Positions 27,354 through 36,439 of a stretch of 64,000 nt of DNA are shown one piece after another; the first letter of the stretch is position 1; the number at the start of each line of letters is the position of its first letter. The notes under the pieces were generated by a model. It made no database searches, had not been told where the DNA came from, and saw only the letters and a list, made by a program, of their open reading frames with translations. The position numbers and the translations under genes were made by a program. Origin of the DNA: Streptomyces eurythermus (lineage in GTDB: Bacteria > Actinomycetota > Actinomycetes > Streptomycetales > Streptomycetaceae); NCBI RefSeq assembly GCF_014649115.1, contig NZ_BMSK01000007.1, forward strand, positions 360,178 through 424,177, in the 5' to 3' direction.

Positions 27354-28718
27354 GTGTCCGAATCCATCGACCTCGCCGCCTTCCCGCCCGACTTCCTGTG
27401 GGGCACGGCCACCGCGGCGTACCAGATCGAGGGAGCCGTGGCCGAGGACGGCCGTTCGCCCTCGATCTGGGACACCTTCTCGCACACCCCGGGGAAGATC
27501 GCAGGCGACGACAACGGCGATGTCGCCTGCGACCACTACCACCGTTGGCGCGAGGACATCGGCCTGATGCGCCGGCTCGGCGTCAACGCCTACCGGCTCT
27601 CCGTGGCCTGGCCCCGGGTGGTCCCCGGCGGCACCGGCCCGGTCAACGCCAAGGGCCTCGCCTTCTACGACGAGTTGGTGGACGCGCTGCTGGAGGCGGG
27701 CATCACCCCGTCCGTCACCCTCTACCACTGGGACCTGCCCCAGGTGCTCCAGGACCGCGGCGGCTGGCCGGAGCGCGACACCGCGCAGGCGTTCGCCGAG
27801 TACGCCTCCGTCGTCGCCGGCCGCCTCGGTGACCGGGTCACCCTGTGGACCACCCTCAACGAGCCCTCCTGCTCGGCCTGGATCGGTCACCTGGAAGGCA
27901 CGATGGCGCCCGGCTGGACGGACCTGACCGCCGCCGTCCGCGCCTCCTGCCATCTGCTCCTCGGCCACGGCCTGGCGACCCAGGCGGTCCGCGCCGCCGC
28001 CCCCGGCGCCCGGGTCGGGATCGTCAACAACCTCTCCACCGTGCACCCGGCCACCGACCGCCCCGAGGACGTGGCGGCGGCCCGCCGGCTCGACGGCCAT
28101 GTCAACCGCTGGTGGCTCGACCCCGTGCACGGCCGCGGCTTCCCCGCCGACATGGTGGACACCTACGGCGTCGAACTGCCCTTGAAGGACGCCGACTTGG
28201 CGGACATCGCGACCCCGCTCGACTGGCTCGGCCTGAACTACTACTTCCCGCAGTACGTCGCCGACGACCCCGGGGGGCCGGCGCCGTACGCCCGTTCCGT
28301 CCGGCGCGAGGGCGTCCCGCGCACCGGCATGGACTGGGAGATCGACGCCTCGGGCATCGAGACTCTGCTGCTCCGGCTCACCGAGGAGTACGGCGCCCGC
28401 ACCCTGTACGTCACCGAGAACGGCTCCGCCTTCCCGGACGTCGTACGCCCCGACGGCAGCGTGGCGGACCCCGAACGCCAGGACTACCTGGAGCGCCACC
28501 TCGCGGCCTGCGCCGCCGCCGTCCGCCGAGGAGCCCCGCTGGCCGGCTACTTCGCCTGGTCCCTGCTGGACAACTTCGAGTGGGCGTACGGCTACGACAA
28601 GCGGTTCGGGCTGGTCCACGTCGACTACCGCACCCAGGTCCGCACGATCAAGGGCAGCGGCCGCCGGTACGCGGACCTCGTCCGCGCCCACCGCGGCCTG
28701 ACCCGCCGGGCGGCCTGA
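27354..28718 (+). CDS. GH1 beta-glucosidase
   Basis: A 454-residue cytoplasmic glycosidase of family GH1. The general acid/base lies in TLNEP (Glu near residue 169) and the nucleophile in YVTENGSAF (Glu near 354). Other family marks are FLWGTATAAYQIEGA at the start and WSLLDNFEWAYGY near the end. There is no signal peptide, as expected for an enzyme that splits imported cello- or laminari-oligosaccharides. The GTG at 27354 follows GAAGGGA. A GTG at 27321 that overlaps the permease stop would add 11 residues. It resembles BglC of the cellobiose (ceb) operon, but the linked GH16 enzyme suggests beta-1,3-glucan as the natural substrate. Confidence 0.93.
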   Translation: MSESIDLAAFPPDFLWGTATAAYQIEGAVAEDGRSPSIWDTFSHTPGKIAGDDNGDVACDHYHRWREDIGLMRRLGVNAYRLSVAWPRVVPGGTGPVNAKGLAFYDELVDALLEAGITPSVTLYHWDLPQVLQDRGGWPERDTAQAFAEYASVVAGRLGDRVTLWTTLNEPSCSAWIGHLEGTMAPGWTDLTAAVRASCHLLLGHGLATQAVRAAAPGARVGIVNNLSTVHPATDRPEDVAAARRLDGHVNRWWLDPVHGRGFPADMVDTYGVELPLKDADLADIATPLDWLGLNYYFPQYVADDPGGPAPYARSVRREGVPRTGMDWEIDASGIETLLLRLTEEYGARTLYVTENGSAFPDVVRPDGSVADPERQDYLERHLAACAAAVRRGAPLAGYFAWSLLDNFEWAYGYDKRFGLVHVDYRTQVRTIKGSGRRYADLVRAHRGLTRRAA

Positions 28719-28720
28719 CC

Positions 28721-28752
28721 CGCCGAGCGCTCCGATACGCCGAGCGCTCCGA
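28721..28752. repeat. Direct repeat containing GAGCGCTC palindromes
   Basis: CGCCGAGCGCTCCGA occurs twice (28721-28735 and 28738-28752), just after the beta-glucosidase gene. Each copy carries the palindrome GAGCGCTC, the core of LacI-family sites such as the CebR box (GGGAGCGCTCCC). It could be a control site for the GH16 gene downstream. Confidence 0.45.
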
Positions 28753-28783
28753 GGCGCCGGGCCGCCTGAGCCCGGCCCGGACG

Positions 28784-28820
28784 GCCGGTGGACACGGCAG
28801 GGGAGTCCGTGTCCACCGGC
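28784..28820. terminator. Strong hairpin between the GH1 and GH16 genes
   Basis: A perfect 14-base stem (28784-28797 with 28807-28820; arm GCCGGTGGACACGG) and a 9-base loop. There is no T tract, as is usual for Streptomyces hairpin terminators. It probably ends the ABC-GH1 transcript and separates it from the GH16 gene. Confidence 0.65.
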
Positions 28821-28888
28821 GCACCGCCACATATGTCATGCGCACGACAAACTTACGGAGTGCACCTCCACCCCACAAGGAGAGCCGC

Positions 28889-30760
28889 ATGCGATCCCGA
28901 ACCCTGCTCGCCGCCCTCGCCGCCACCGCCCTGCTGTCCTCGGGGCCGCTGCTGGCCGCCCCCGCTCCCGCCGTCGCCGCCCCGGCCGCCGTCGGCTGGG
29001 ACACCGACCGGGCGGCCGCCGCCTACGCACTGAACCCGGCCGCCGTCACCGCCTCCGGCAGCGAGAACGCCGGCACCGGCCCCGGCCTGGCCTTCGACGG
29101 CGACGCGGCCACCCGCTGGTCCAGCAATTTCGCCGACGACGCCTGGATCCGTATCGACCTCGGCGCCGTGCTCCGGGTCGACCGCGTCACCCTCGACTGG
29201 GAGGCCGCCTACGGCAAGCGCTACGTCCTGGAGGTCTCGAGGAACGGCACCGACTGGACGCCGTTCTACACCGAGACCGCCGGCACCGGCGGCTCGGTCA
29301 CCGCGTACACCCACCCCCAGGAGGTCACCGGCCGCTACATCCGGCTGCGCGGCCTGGAACGCGCCACGCCCTACGGCTACTCGCTGTGGAACTTCAAGGT
29401 CTACGGCGGCGAACCGGCCCCGGCCGCCACCACCCGCGCCAACCTCGCCCTGAACCACCCGGCGTACGCGAACTACTACCAGGACGCGGCCCATTCACCG
29501 GCGTTCCTCACCGACGGCGGCTGGCCGGCGAGCCTCAAGGGCGACGCCAGCCGCTGGTCCAGCGACTGGAACGCGGACCGCTGGGTGTCGGTGGACCTCG
29601 GCGCGCCGTCCACCATCGACACGGTGGACCTCTACTGGGAGTCGGCCTACGCCGTCGACTACCTCCTCCAGGTGTCCGACGACAACCGCACCTGGCGCAC
29701 GGTCTTCGAACCCTCGCCCGCCGAGATCGCCGCCCGCCGCGCCGACGTCAAGGCACCGTCCGACGCGGCCGGTCTGCACGACTCGGTCCGGCTGCCCACG
29801 CCTGTGACGGGCCGCTACGTCCGCATGCTCGGCAAGGAGCGCCGCTCCTTCTACAACCCGGCCCCCGCCACCGCCCAGTTCGGCTACTCGCTCTACGAGT
29901 TCCAGGTCTGGGGCACGGGCGGCAGCGCCTCGGCCGCGTACCCGGCGCTCCCGGCCGACCCGCCGGGCGGCTACCGCACCACCTTCTTCGACGACTTCAC
30001 CGGCGCCGCCCTGGACCGCTCCAAGTGGCGGGTGGTGCGCACCGGCACCGAGATGGGCCCGGTCAACGGCGAGTCCCAGGCGTACGTCGACTCACCCGAC
30101 ACCATCGCCACCCGCGACGGCAGCCTGGTGCTGAAGGCCGGGTACTGCAAGGGCTGCACCCGGGCGGGCGGCGGGACCTACGACTTCACCTCCGGCCGCG
30201 TCGACACCCACACCCACTTCGACTTCACCTACGGCAAGGTCAGCGCCCGGATGAGGCTGCCGGTCGGCGACGGGTTCTGGCCGGCCTTCTGGCTGCTCGG
30301 CAGCGACGTCGACGACCCCTCCGTGTCCTGGCCGGCCTCCGGCGAGACCGACATCATGGAGAACATCGGCTACCCGGACTGGACCAGCACCGCCCTGCAC
30401 GGCCCCGGCTACTCGGCGGACGGCAACATCGGCGCCCGCCAGACCTACCCCGGCGGCGGCACCGCGGACCAGTGGCACACCTACGCGGTCGAATGGACCC
30501 CGACGGCACTGCGCTTCTTCGTGGACGACCGCCTGGTCCAGGAGACGACCCGGAACAAGCTGGAGTCGACAAGGGGCCAGTGGGTCTTCGGCCACCACCA
30601 GTACGTCATCCTGAACCTCGCCCTCGGCGGCGCCTACCCGGCCGGCTGGAACAAGGTCACCGCACCCTACTGGGGGCTGCCCCAGTCCAGTGTCGACAAG
30701 GTCGCCTCCGGCGGAGTGCGGGCCGAGATCGACTGGGTGCGGGTCGAGCAGAAGGGCTGA
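28889..30760 (+). CDS. Secreted GH16 beta-glucanase with two discoidin-type carbohydrate-binding domains
   Basis: A 623-residue exported enzyme. An N-terminal signal peptide (MRSRTLLAALAATALL, cleaved near the AAPA stretch at about residue 30) is followed by two F5/8 type C (CBM32-like) domains at about 40-175 and 185-350. Both contain ATRWSS or SRWSSDW motifs and a W-rich strand pattern. The catalytic GH16 domain spans about 365-620 and has the signature GETDIMENIG near residue 485, where the two Glu residues are nucleophile and acid/base. The motif fits endo-beta-1,3- or beta-1,3-1,4-glucanases (laminarinase group). An AAGGAG site lies 6 bases before the ATG. The enzyme would release oligosaccharides for the upstream importer. 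Confidence 0.88.
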   Translation: MRSRTLLAALAATALLSSGPLLAAPAPAVAAPAAVGWDTDRAAAAYALNPAAVTASGSENAGTGPGLAFDGDAATRWSSNFADDAWIRIDLGAVLRVDRVTLDWEAAYGKRYVLEVSRNGTDWTPFYTETAGTGGSVTAYTHPQEVTGRYIRLRGLERATPYGYSLWNFKVYGGEPAPAATTRANLALNHPAYANYYQDAAHSPAFLTDGGWPASLKGDASRWSSDWNADRWVSVDLGAPSTIDTVDLYWESAYAVDYLLQVSDDNRTWRTVFEPSPAEIAARRADVKAPSDAAGLHDSVRLPTPVTGRYVRMLGKERRSFYNPAPATAQFGYSLYEFQVWGTGGSASAAYPALPADPPGGYRTTFFDDFTGAALDRSKWRVVRTGTEMGPVNGESQAYVDSPDTIATRDGSLVLKAGYCKGCTRAGGGTYDFTSGRVDTHTHFDFTYGKVSARMRLPVGDGFWPAFWLLGSDVDDPSVSWPASGETDIMENIGYPDWTSTALHGPGYSADGNIGARQTYPGGGTADQWHTYAVEWTPTALRFFVDDRLVQETTRNKLESTRGQWVFGHHQYVILNLALGGAYPAGWNKVTAPYWGLPQSSVDKVASGGVRAEIDWVRVEQKG

Positions 30761-31042
30761 CCGGGGGTCCCGCCGTACGCCCGTGTTCCCGGACCCGAGC
30801 AGGCCGGCTCTCGCGAGGAGCTCCGGGCACGGGCCGCCTCCCGGCGACCGGGCCGGCACCATGAGTGTCACACAAGAGGGTGTAGGGGTGGACGAATGGC
30901 TGGTATGTTGCGGCCTACGCCGATCACTCGGGCAGGCGTGACGGCTATTCCTTGCGCAAGCGTCCTACGGTGAGGCGCGTGCACATCTGCCTGCTCCGGG
31001 ACTTCGGCCGCGGCCGGGACGCCGCGTCCCAGAGGAGGCAGC
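30761..31042 (+). promoter_or_regulatory. Upstream region of the first ACS-type transporter
   Basis: This gap precedes the MFS gene at 31043. It contains the perfect palindrome CTTGCGCAAG (30951-30960) and a GGTATGTT block near 30900 that could be a -10. AGAGGAGGCAGC before the ATG is a strong ribosome site. No gene was seen in it. Confidence 0.35.
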
Positions 31043-32365
31043 ATGGATGAGAACAGAGCCGTCGGTGAGAGCGCACTCAGGAAGGCCGGGCGGCGGCTCA
31101 TCCCGGTGATGGTGCTGTGCTATTTCTTCGCCTATCTCGACCGCACCAACCTGAGCGTCGCGGCACTGACGATGAACGAGAGCATCGGCCTGTCCGCCAG
31201 CGCCTACGGCCTCGGGGCCGGCCTCCTCTTCCTCGGCTACGTCTCACTCGAGGTCCCCAGCAACCTCATGCTGCACAAGGTCGGCGCCCGGATCTGGATG
31301 TGCCGGATCATGGTGACCTGGGGGGTGGTCGCGTCCGCCGGGGCGCTCATCCAGGGCGAGAAGAGTTTCTACCTGTTGCGCCTGCTGCTGGGCCTCGCGG
31401 AAGCCGGCTTCTTCCCCGGCATGATCCTCTATCTGACCTACTGGTTCCCCGCCGCCCAGCGCGCCCGCGTGACCGCCCAGTTCATGATCGCCGTACCGTT
31501 GTCCTCCGCGCTCGGCAGTCCGCTCTCCGGGCTGCTGCTCAAACTGCACGGCCTGGCCGGCCTGGAGGGCTGGCAGTGGCTCTTCGTCATCGAAGGTCTG
31601 CCGTCGGTCGTGCTGGGTGTCATGCTGCTGTGGCTGCTGCCCGACCGGCCCGCGGCAGCGTCCTGGCTCACGCCCGGCGAGCGCACCTGGATCACCTCCA
31701 CCCTCGCCGCCGAGGAGTCGGCCGTCAGGCGCGGCCGTGAGATGACGGTCCGGCAATCCCTCGGCGACAAGCGGGTGCTCGGCCTGTCGGTCGTCTACTT
31801 CGCCCTGGCCTTCGGCCTCTACGGCCTCGGATTCTGGATGCCGCAGATCATCAAGAAGAGCCTGGACATCCACAGCGACCTGCGTGTCTCGCTGCTCACC
31901 GCCCTGCCCTACGCACTGGGCGCGGCCGCCATGGTGATCTGGGGCCGGCGATGCGACCGGGGCGGCCAGACCCCCGGCTACACGGCCCTGCCGATGGTCC
32001 TCGGCGGTGTGGTGCTGGCCGGCTCCGCCCTGGTGACCCAGAGCCCTTGGCTCGGCTACGGCGGCCTGTGCGTCTGTTCCATCGGGATCATGGCCGCCTT
32101 TCCGGCCTTCTGGTCCCTGCCGTCGGGGATCCTCGCTGGTGTCGCCGCCGCGAGCGGGATCGCGGTCATCAACACCCTGGGCAATGTCGCGGGGTTCGTG
32201 GGCTCCTACTGGATGGGCTGGATGACCGACCTGTTCGGCGACAGCCGTTGGGCCCTCGTCACGGTCGGCGCGGTGATGTCCGGCGGCGGGCTGCTCGTCC
32301 TGAAGGTCGGAAGCGCCCTGCGTCACCAGCCGGACCCCGAACTCCTGACTGGACAGTTGTCATGA
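31043..32365 (+). CDS. MFS transporter, anion:cation symporter (ACS) type
   Basis: A 440-residue, 12-helix carrier. FFAYLDRTNLSVAAL in helix 1 and the motif SLEVPSNLMLHKVGARIWMC mark the ACS family (tartrate, hexuronate and hydroxyphenylacetate type). FLLGLAEAGFFPG-like sequence in helix 4 is present as LLGLAEAGFFPGMILYLTYW. It would move an organic acid across the membrane with protons or cations. It stands at the left edge of the anthranilate-related cluster, and a second carrier of the same family (54466-55842) stands at the right edge. Its last codons contain one of the ACTGGACA motifs. Uptake of an aromatic acid precursor or export of a product are both possible. Confidence 0.85.
   Translation: MDENRAVGESALRKAGRRLIPVMVLCYFFAYLDRTNLSVAALTMNESIGLSASAYGLGAGLLFLGYVSLEVPSNLMLHKVGARIWMCRIMVTWGVVASAGALIQGEKSFYLLRLLLGLAEAGFFPGMILYLTYWFPAAQRARVTAQFMIAVPLSSALGSPLSGLLLKLHGLAGLEGWQWLFVIEGLPSVVLGVMLLWLLPDRPAAASWLTPGERTWITSTLAAEESAVRRGREMTVRQSLGDKRVLGLSVVYFALAFGLYGLGFWMPQIIKKSLDIHSDLRVSLLTALPYALGAAAMVIWGRRCDRGGQTPGYTALPMVLGGVVLAGSALVTQSPWLGYGGLCVCSIGIMAAFPAFWSLPSGILAGVAAASGIAVINTLGNVAGFVGSYWMGWMTDLFGDSRWALVTVGAVMSGGGLLVLKVGSALRHQPDPELLTGQLS
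32348..32361. promoter_or_regulatory. Copy 1 of the ACTGGACA-NN-TGTYC motif
   Basis: ACTGGACAGTTGTC lies at the very end of the MFS gene and about 60-75 bases upstream of the ligase start. The same pattern recurs at 48207-48221 and 54363-54377, so it may be an operator of a cluster regulator. Confidence 0.45.
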
Positions 32366-32386
32366 AACCCTGACCCCTTAGAGCCC

Positions 32387-32423
32387 TTGTGTTCAGTAAA
32401 CGAGTGTCTTAGCGTTCCAATTG
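32387..32423 (+). promoter_or_regulatory. Putative leaderless promoter of the CoA-ligase gene
   Basis: TTGTGT (32387-32392), a 17-base spacer and TAGCGT (32410-32415). The ATG at 32424 lies 8 bases after the -10 with no ribosome site between, so transcription may start at the A of the ATG. Confidence 0.45.
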
Positions 32424-33773
32424 ATGACTCGATACTGGAACCCTCGCACAGAGGCTCTGGCTCGCGAAGAGCTGGAGCGTCTTCAGCTCGCCAAACTGCG
32501 CCGGACAGCCCAGTGGGCGGCCGAACGCAGTCCCTTCTACCGCGCGCGGTTCGAGGCGGCCGGACTACGGCCCGAGAACCTGGAGACCTTGAGCGATGTC
32601 CGGCGCCTGCCCTTCACCACTCGTGAGGAGTGGCAGGCGTCGCAGATCGAGGCCGCCCCGTACGGCACGCTGGGCACGATCGGCGTCGACCAGGCGATCC
32701 GCGTGCACACCACCAGCGGCACCAGCGGCCGGATGCCACTGCGTGCCCTGGACAGCCGTAAGGACTGGTCCTGGGCCGCCGAGATGTGGTGCTACGGCCT
32801 GTGGGGGGCGGGCGTCCGCTCCACCGACACCGCGTACGTGGCCTTCGGATACGGCTCCTTCATCGGGTTCTGGGGGCTCCACTACGGTCTGGAGAAGCTC
32901 GGCGCGCTGGTCGTCCCGGGCGGCGCCCAGAGCACCGAGAACCGGGTCCGTCAGATCATCGACTTCCAGGCCACCGTCGTCGCGTCGACGCCGACGTACG
33001 CCCTGCGCATGGCCCAGGAGGCGGAGCAGCTCGGAGTCGACCTGCGCGCCGCGCCGGTGCACACCCTCATCCTCTCGGGCGAGCCGGCCGGGTCCATCCC
33101 CGAGACCAAACGGCTCATCGAAGAGGCCTGGGGCGCCCGCGCCTTCGACACGGCGGGCATGACCGAGATCTCGACGATCTTCATGTTCGAGTGCGCGGAG
33201 CAGCCGGGAGGCGCCCACATCATCGAGGACCACCTCCTGGAGGAGGTCGTCGACCCCGCCACCGGAGAGCCCGTCGGATTCGGAGAGCTGGGCGAACGCG
33301 TCGTCACCAGCTTCGGCCGTTCCTCGTTGCCCCTCCTGCGGTACCGCACCGCGGACCTGGTGGTCCGGGTGCCGGGCACGCGCTGCCCCTGCGGCCGCGT
33401 CTTCGACCTCTACGAGGGCGGGGTGCAGGGCCGGGCCGACGACATGAAGGTGGTCCGCGGCACCAACGTCTACATGCGGGCCGTCGAGGCGATCGTGCGA
33501 GGCACCGGCGGGGTCGAGGAGTTCCAGCTGCGCATCCACCGGGAGGGCATCCGGGACGAAGTGACGCTGCGCGTCGAGCCCTTGGCCCCGTACGAGGACG
33601 AGAGCGGCTGGCGCGATCTGGCCGACCTCATCGCGCGGGAGCTGGCACACGCGCACGAGGGGCTGCGTTTCCACGTCGAGCGCGCCGAACCCGGCTCGCT
33701 GCCCCGCTTCGAACTCAAGGCCAAGCGGCTGGTGGACAACCGGCCGGCACTGGAGGTGGCCCATGTCCGCTGA
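32424..33773 (+). CDS. Phenylacetate-CoA ligase family adenylating enzyme (PaaK-like)
   Basis: A 449-residue member of the PaaK branch of adenylate-forming enzymes, which join aromatic acids to CoA through an acyl-AMP. The start RYWNPRTEALAREELERLQ is typical of the branch, and the ATP-binding loop is HTTSGTSGRMP near residue 95. GMTEIS (adenine-binding region) and a RYRTADLV segment follow, then CPCG, a frequent cysteine pair of the PaaK group. It is followed, with a short overlap, by an 84-residue ORF and then by the 2-aminobenzoyl-CoA-type monooxygenase. A substrate such as anthranilate or salicylate is therefore likely. Translation may be leaderless. Confidence 0.85.
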   Translation: MTRYWNPRTEALAREELERLQLAKLRRTAQWAAERSPFYRARFEAAGLRPENLETLSDVRRLPFTTREEWQASQIEAAPYGTLGTIGVDQAIRVHTTSGTSGRMPLRALDSRKDWSWAAEMWCYGLWGAGVRSTDTAYVAFGYGSFIGFWGLHYGLEKLGALVVPGGAQSTENRVRQIIDFQATVVASTPTYALRMAQEAEQLGVDLRAAPVHTLILSGEPAGSIPETKRLIEEAWGARAFDTAGMTEISTIFMFECAEQPGGAHIIEDHLLEEVVDPATGEPVGFGELGERVVTSFGRSSLPLLRYRTADLVVRVPGTRCPCGRVFDLYEGGVQGRADDMKVVRGTNVYMRAVEAIVRGTGGVEEFQLRIHREGIRDEVTLRVEPLAPYEDESGWRDLADLIARELAHAHEGLRFHVERAEPGSLPRFELKAKRLVDNRPALEVAHVR

Positions 33774-34017
33774 CGACCACACAGCGCCGCCGGCCGCGGC
33801 GTTCACCGGCGAGCCGGACACCGACCTGCTCGGGCGTCCCCTCCGGCTCCGCGACCGTGAGCTGCTGCACGCCTACCGCATCCTTCGTGACCTCGCCTCC
33901 GACCCCCAGTCGGAGCCATGCGCCGCGGCCAACACCCGGGCAGCCCTCGCCCACCTGGCCGTGGCCGTCACCGACCTGGGACTCGCCTACGAGCACCTGG
34001 TCGACCTGGGCGTCTGA
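33763..34017 (+). CDS. Small acidic protein of unknown function
   Basis: An 84-residue ORF whose ATG lies inside the end of the ligase gene (11-base overlap) and whose stop is 55 bases before the monooxygenase gene. After a polar, proline-containing start, it forms two amphipathic helices (LLHAYRILRDLASDP and AALAHLAVAVTDLGLAYEHL). The tight overlap and good codon use support a real gene. I do not recognise the family; it may be a small partner of the ligase or of the monooxygenase. Confidence 0.55.
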   Translation: MSADDHTAPPAAAFTGEPDTDLLGRPLRLRDRELLHAYRILRDLASDPQSEPCAAANTRAALAHLAVAVTDLGLAYEHLVDLGV

Positions 34018-34072
34018 AGCGCGCCGCACCGAGCCGCGCACGGCGGCCCGCCGAGAGGAGCACCGTCCCGCA

Positions 34073-36361
34073 ATGTCAGCCATACGCATCGCCTGTATCG
34101 GAGCCGGGCCCGGCGGTCTGTACTTCGCCGCCCTGATGCGGCAGCGGAACCCGGCCGCCCGGATCACCGTGTGGGAGCGCAATGCCGCCGACGACACCTT
34201 CGGGTTCGGCGTGGTCTTCTCGGACGAGACCCTGCAAGGGGTCGCGCAGAGCGACAGGACCGTCCACGAGCGCATGGCGAGCTCCTTCGTCACCTGGGAC
34301 GCGATCGACGTCCACTACCGCGGCCAGGTGGTCACCTCCGGCGGCCACGCTTTCGCCGCGATGGGGCGCCATCAGCTCCTGTCGATCCTTCAGGAGCGCT
34401 GCCGTGAACTCGGCGTGGACCTCCGGTTCGGCACCCCGGCGCCGGATCCGGCCGAGCTGTCCGACTACGACGTGGTGGTCGTCGCCGACGGTGCCCGTTC
34501 AGGGACCAGGCAACGCCACGCCGAACGGTTCGGACAGCGGGCGGAGGAGCGCCACTGCAAGTACATCTGGTTCGGCACCGATCTGCCCTTGAAGTCCTTC
34601 AAGTTCTTCATCGCCGAGACCGAGTACGGCGTCTGCCAGGCTCACGCCTACCCGTACAGCGAGGACCGCAGTACGTTCATCATCGAGATGCCGGATGCCG
34701 TGTGGCGCCGGTACGGCTCCCCGGGCGCGGACGGCGAACCGGTCGGTCCCGAGGCCACGGCCGACTGCGAGCGGCTCTTCGCCGGTGCCCTGGCCGGGTA
34801 CCGGCTTCTCACGAACCACAGCAGGTGGGCCGCCTTCACCACCATCACCAACGAGCGGTGGCACGACGGCCGTACGGTCCTGCTCGGCGACGCGGCCCAC
34901 ACCGCGCACTTCTCCATCGGCTCCGGGACCAAGCTGGCCATGGAGGACGCGGCCGTCCTCGCCCAGCGGCTGGCCGGCTGCGCGGATCCGCTCGCGGACG
35001 TCCCGGCGGCCCTGGACGCCTACGAGCAGCAGCGCCGCCCGGTGGTGGAGAGTCTGCAGCGCAGCGCCCGCGCCAGCCTCGAATGGTTCGAGCACCCCGA
35101 ACAGTACGTGGGCCAGGAGCCGCTCCAGTTCGCCTTCAACCTGCTGACCCGCAGCCGCCGGGTCACGTACGACAACCTTCGGCTGCGCGACCCGGATTTC
35201 GTCGCGGAGGTCGACGCCTGGTTCGTCGGGTCGGAGATCCGCCGCGGTACCGTCCCGGAAGGCACCGGGCCCCGGCCTCCCATGTTCCTTCCCTATCGCC
35301 TGCGCGGCCTGGAGCTGCGCAACCGTGTCGTGGTCTCCTCGATGGACACCTATTCCGCGGTCGACGGCCTGGTGGGCGACTTCCATCTGGTCCACTACGG
35401 CAGCCGGGCCCAGGGCGGGGCCGGACTGGTGATGACGGAGATGGTGTGCGTCTCGGCCGAAGGGCGCATCACTCCCGGCTGCGCCGGGCTCTACGAGCCG
35501 GCACATGAGGCGGGCTGGCGGCGGATCGTCGACTTCGTCCGGGGAACCGGCGCGCGCATCGGCGTCCAGCTCGGCCACTCCGGCCGCAAGGGGTCCACCC
35601 GGCTGATGTGGGACGGCATCGACGAGCCGCTCCCGGACGGCAACTGGCCGCTCCTCGCGCCGTCCCCCCTGCCGTACCTGCCGCACGGACAGGTACCGAG
35701 GGAGATGACCCGCGCGGACATGGAGGTGGTCCGCGATCAGTTCGTCGCCGCGGCACGGGCCGCCGAGCGGGCCGGCTTCGACCTGCTCGAACTGCACTGC
35801 GGGCACGGCTATCTGCTCTCCAGCTTCATCACGCCCGTGGCCAACAGGCGCACCGACGCCTACGGCGGCTCGCTGGAGAACCGGCTCCGCTTCCCGCTGG
35901 AGGTCTTCGACGCGGTCCGCGCGGTGTGGCCCGAGGAGCGTCCGATGACGGTCCGGATCTCCGCGACCGACTGGGTCACGGGCGGGCTGGGAGATGACGA
36001 GGCGGTGCGCGTCGCCGAGGCGTTCGCCCGGCACGGGGCGGACGCCATCGATGTGTCCACCGGCCAGACCACCCCCGACGCCCGGCCCGCCTACGGGCGC
36101 AGTTACCAGACCCCGTTCTCCGACCGGATCCGCAACGAGGTGGGGGTCGCGACCGTCACCGTGGGCGCGATCAGCAGTGACGACGACGTCAACAGCATTG
36201 TGCTGGCCGGGCGAGCGGACCTGTGCGCCCTGGGACGGCCGCACCTGTACGACCCGTACTGGACGCTGCACGCGGCAGCGGAGCGCGGGGTGCCCGAGGC
36301 GGTCGAATGGCCGGTCCAGCTGCGGGCCGGCAGCCGCAAGCCGCCGACCGGCCGTCGGTGA
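34073..36361 (+). CDS. Bifunctional 2-aminobenzoyl-CoA / salicylyl-CoA monooxygenase-reductase
   Basis: A 762-residue two-domain flavoenzyme. Residues 1-395 are a group A FAD monooxygenase (dinucleotide fold IGAGPGGLYFAALM, and GDAAHTAHFSIGSGTKLA for FAD ribityl binding). Residues 400-762 are an old yellow enzyme domain (RNRVVVSSMDTYS, GVQLGHSGRKGS, then HCGHGYLLSSF and DAYGGSLENRLR). This fusion is known from 2-aminobenzoyl-CoA monooxygenase/reductase of Azoarcus, which hydroxylates and reduces the ring to a non-aromatic 2-amino-5-oxocyclohexene-carboxyl-CoA, and from salicylyl-CoA 5-hydroxylases. With an anthranilate synthase in the same cluster, anthraniloyl thioester is the likely substrate. 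A GAGAGGAG site lies upstream of the ATG. Confidence 0.85.
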   Translation: MSAIRIACIGAGPGGLYFAALMRQRNPAARITVWERNAADDTFGFGVVFSDETLQGVAQSDRTVHERMASSFVTWDAIDVHYRGQVVTSGGHAFAAMGRHQLLSILQERCRELGVDLRFGTPAPDPAELSDYDVVVVADGARSGTRQRHAERFGQRAEERHCKYIWFGTDLPLKSFKFFIAETEYGVCQAHAYPYSEDRSTFIIEMPDAVWRRYGSPGADGEPVGPEATADCERLFAGALAGYRLLTNHSRWAAFTTITNERWHDGRTVLLGDAAHTAHFSIGSGTKLAMEDAAVLAQRLAGCADPLADVPAALDAYEQQRRPVVESLQRSARASLEWFEHPEQYVGQEPLQFAFNLLTRSRRVTYDNLRLRDPDFVAEVDAWFVGSEIRRGTVPEGTGPRPPMFLPYRLRGLELRNRVVVSSMDTYSAVDGLVGDFHLVHYGSRAQGGAGLVMTEMVCVSAEGRITPGCAGLYEPAHEAGWRRIVDFVRGTGARIGVQLGHSGRKGSTRLMWDGIDEPLPDGNWPLLAPSPLPYLPHGQVPREMTRADMEVVRDQFVAAARAAERAGFDLLELHCGHGYLLSSFITPVANRRTDAYGGSLENRLRFPLEVFDAVRAVWPEERPMTVRISATDWVTGGLGDDEAVRVAEAFARHGADAIDVSTGQTTPDARPAYGRSYQTPFSDRIRNEVGVATVTVGAISSDDDVNSIVLAGRADLCALGRPHLYDPYWTLHAAAERGVPEAVEWPVQLRAGSRKPPTGRR

Positions 36362-36417
36362 CCGGCCCCGGGACGGAAGCGACCGCCCCCGGGACGACTC
36401 GGCACACCGTCGGCGAA

Positions 36418-36431
36418 CCGGACCGGTCCGG
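36418..36431. terminator. GC palindrome between convergent genes
   Basis: CCGGACCGGTCCGG is a perfect 14-base palindrome in the 78-base gap between the convergent monooxygenase and RidA genes. It could act as a bidirectional terminator. There is no T tract on either side. Confidence 0.3.
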
Positions 36432-36439
36432 GCCGCGTC

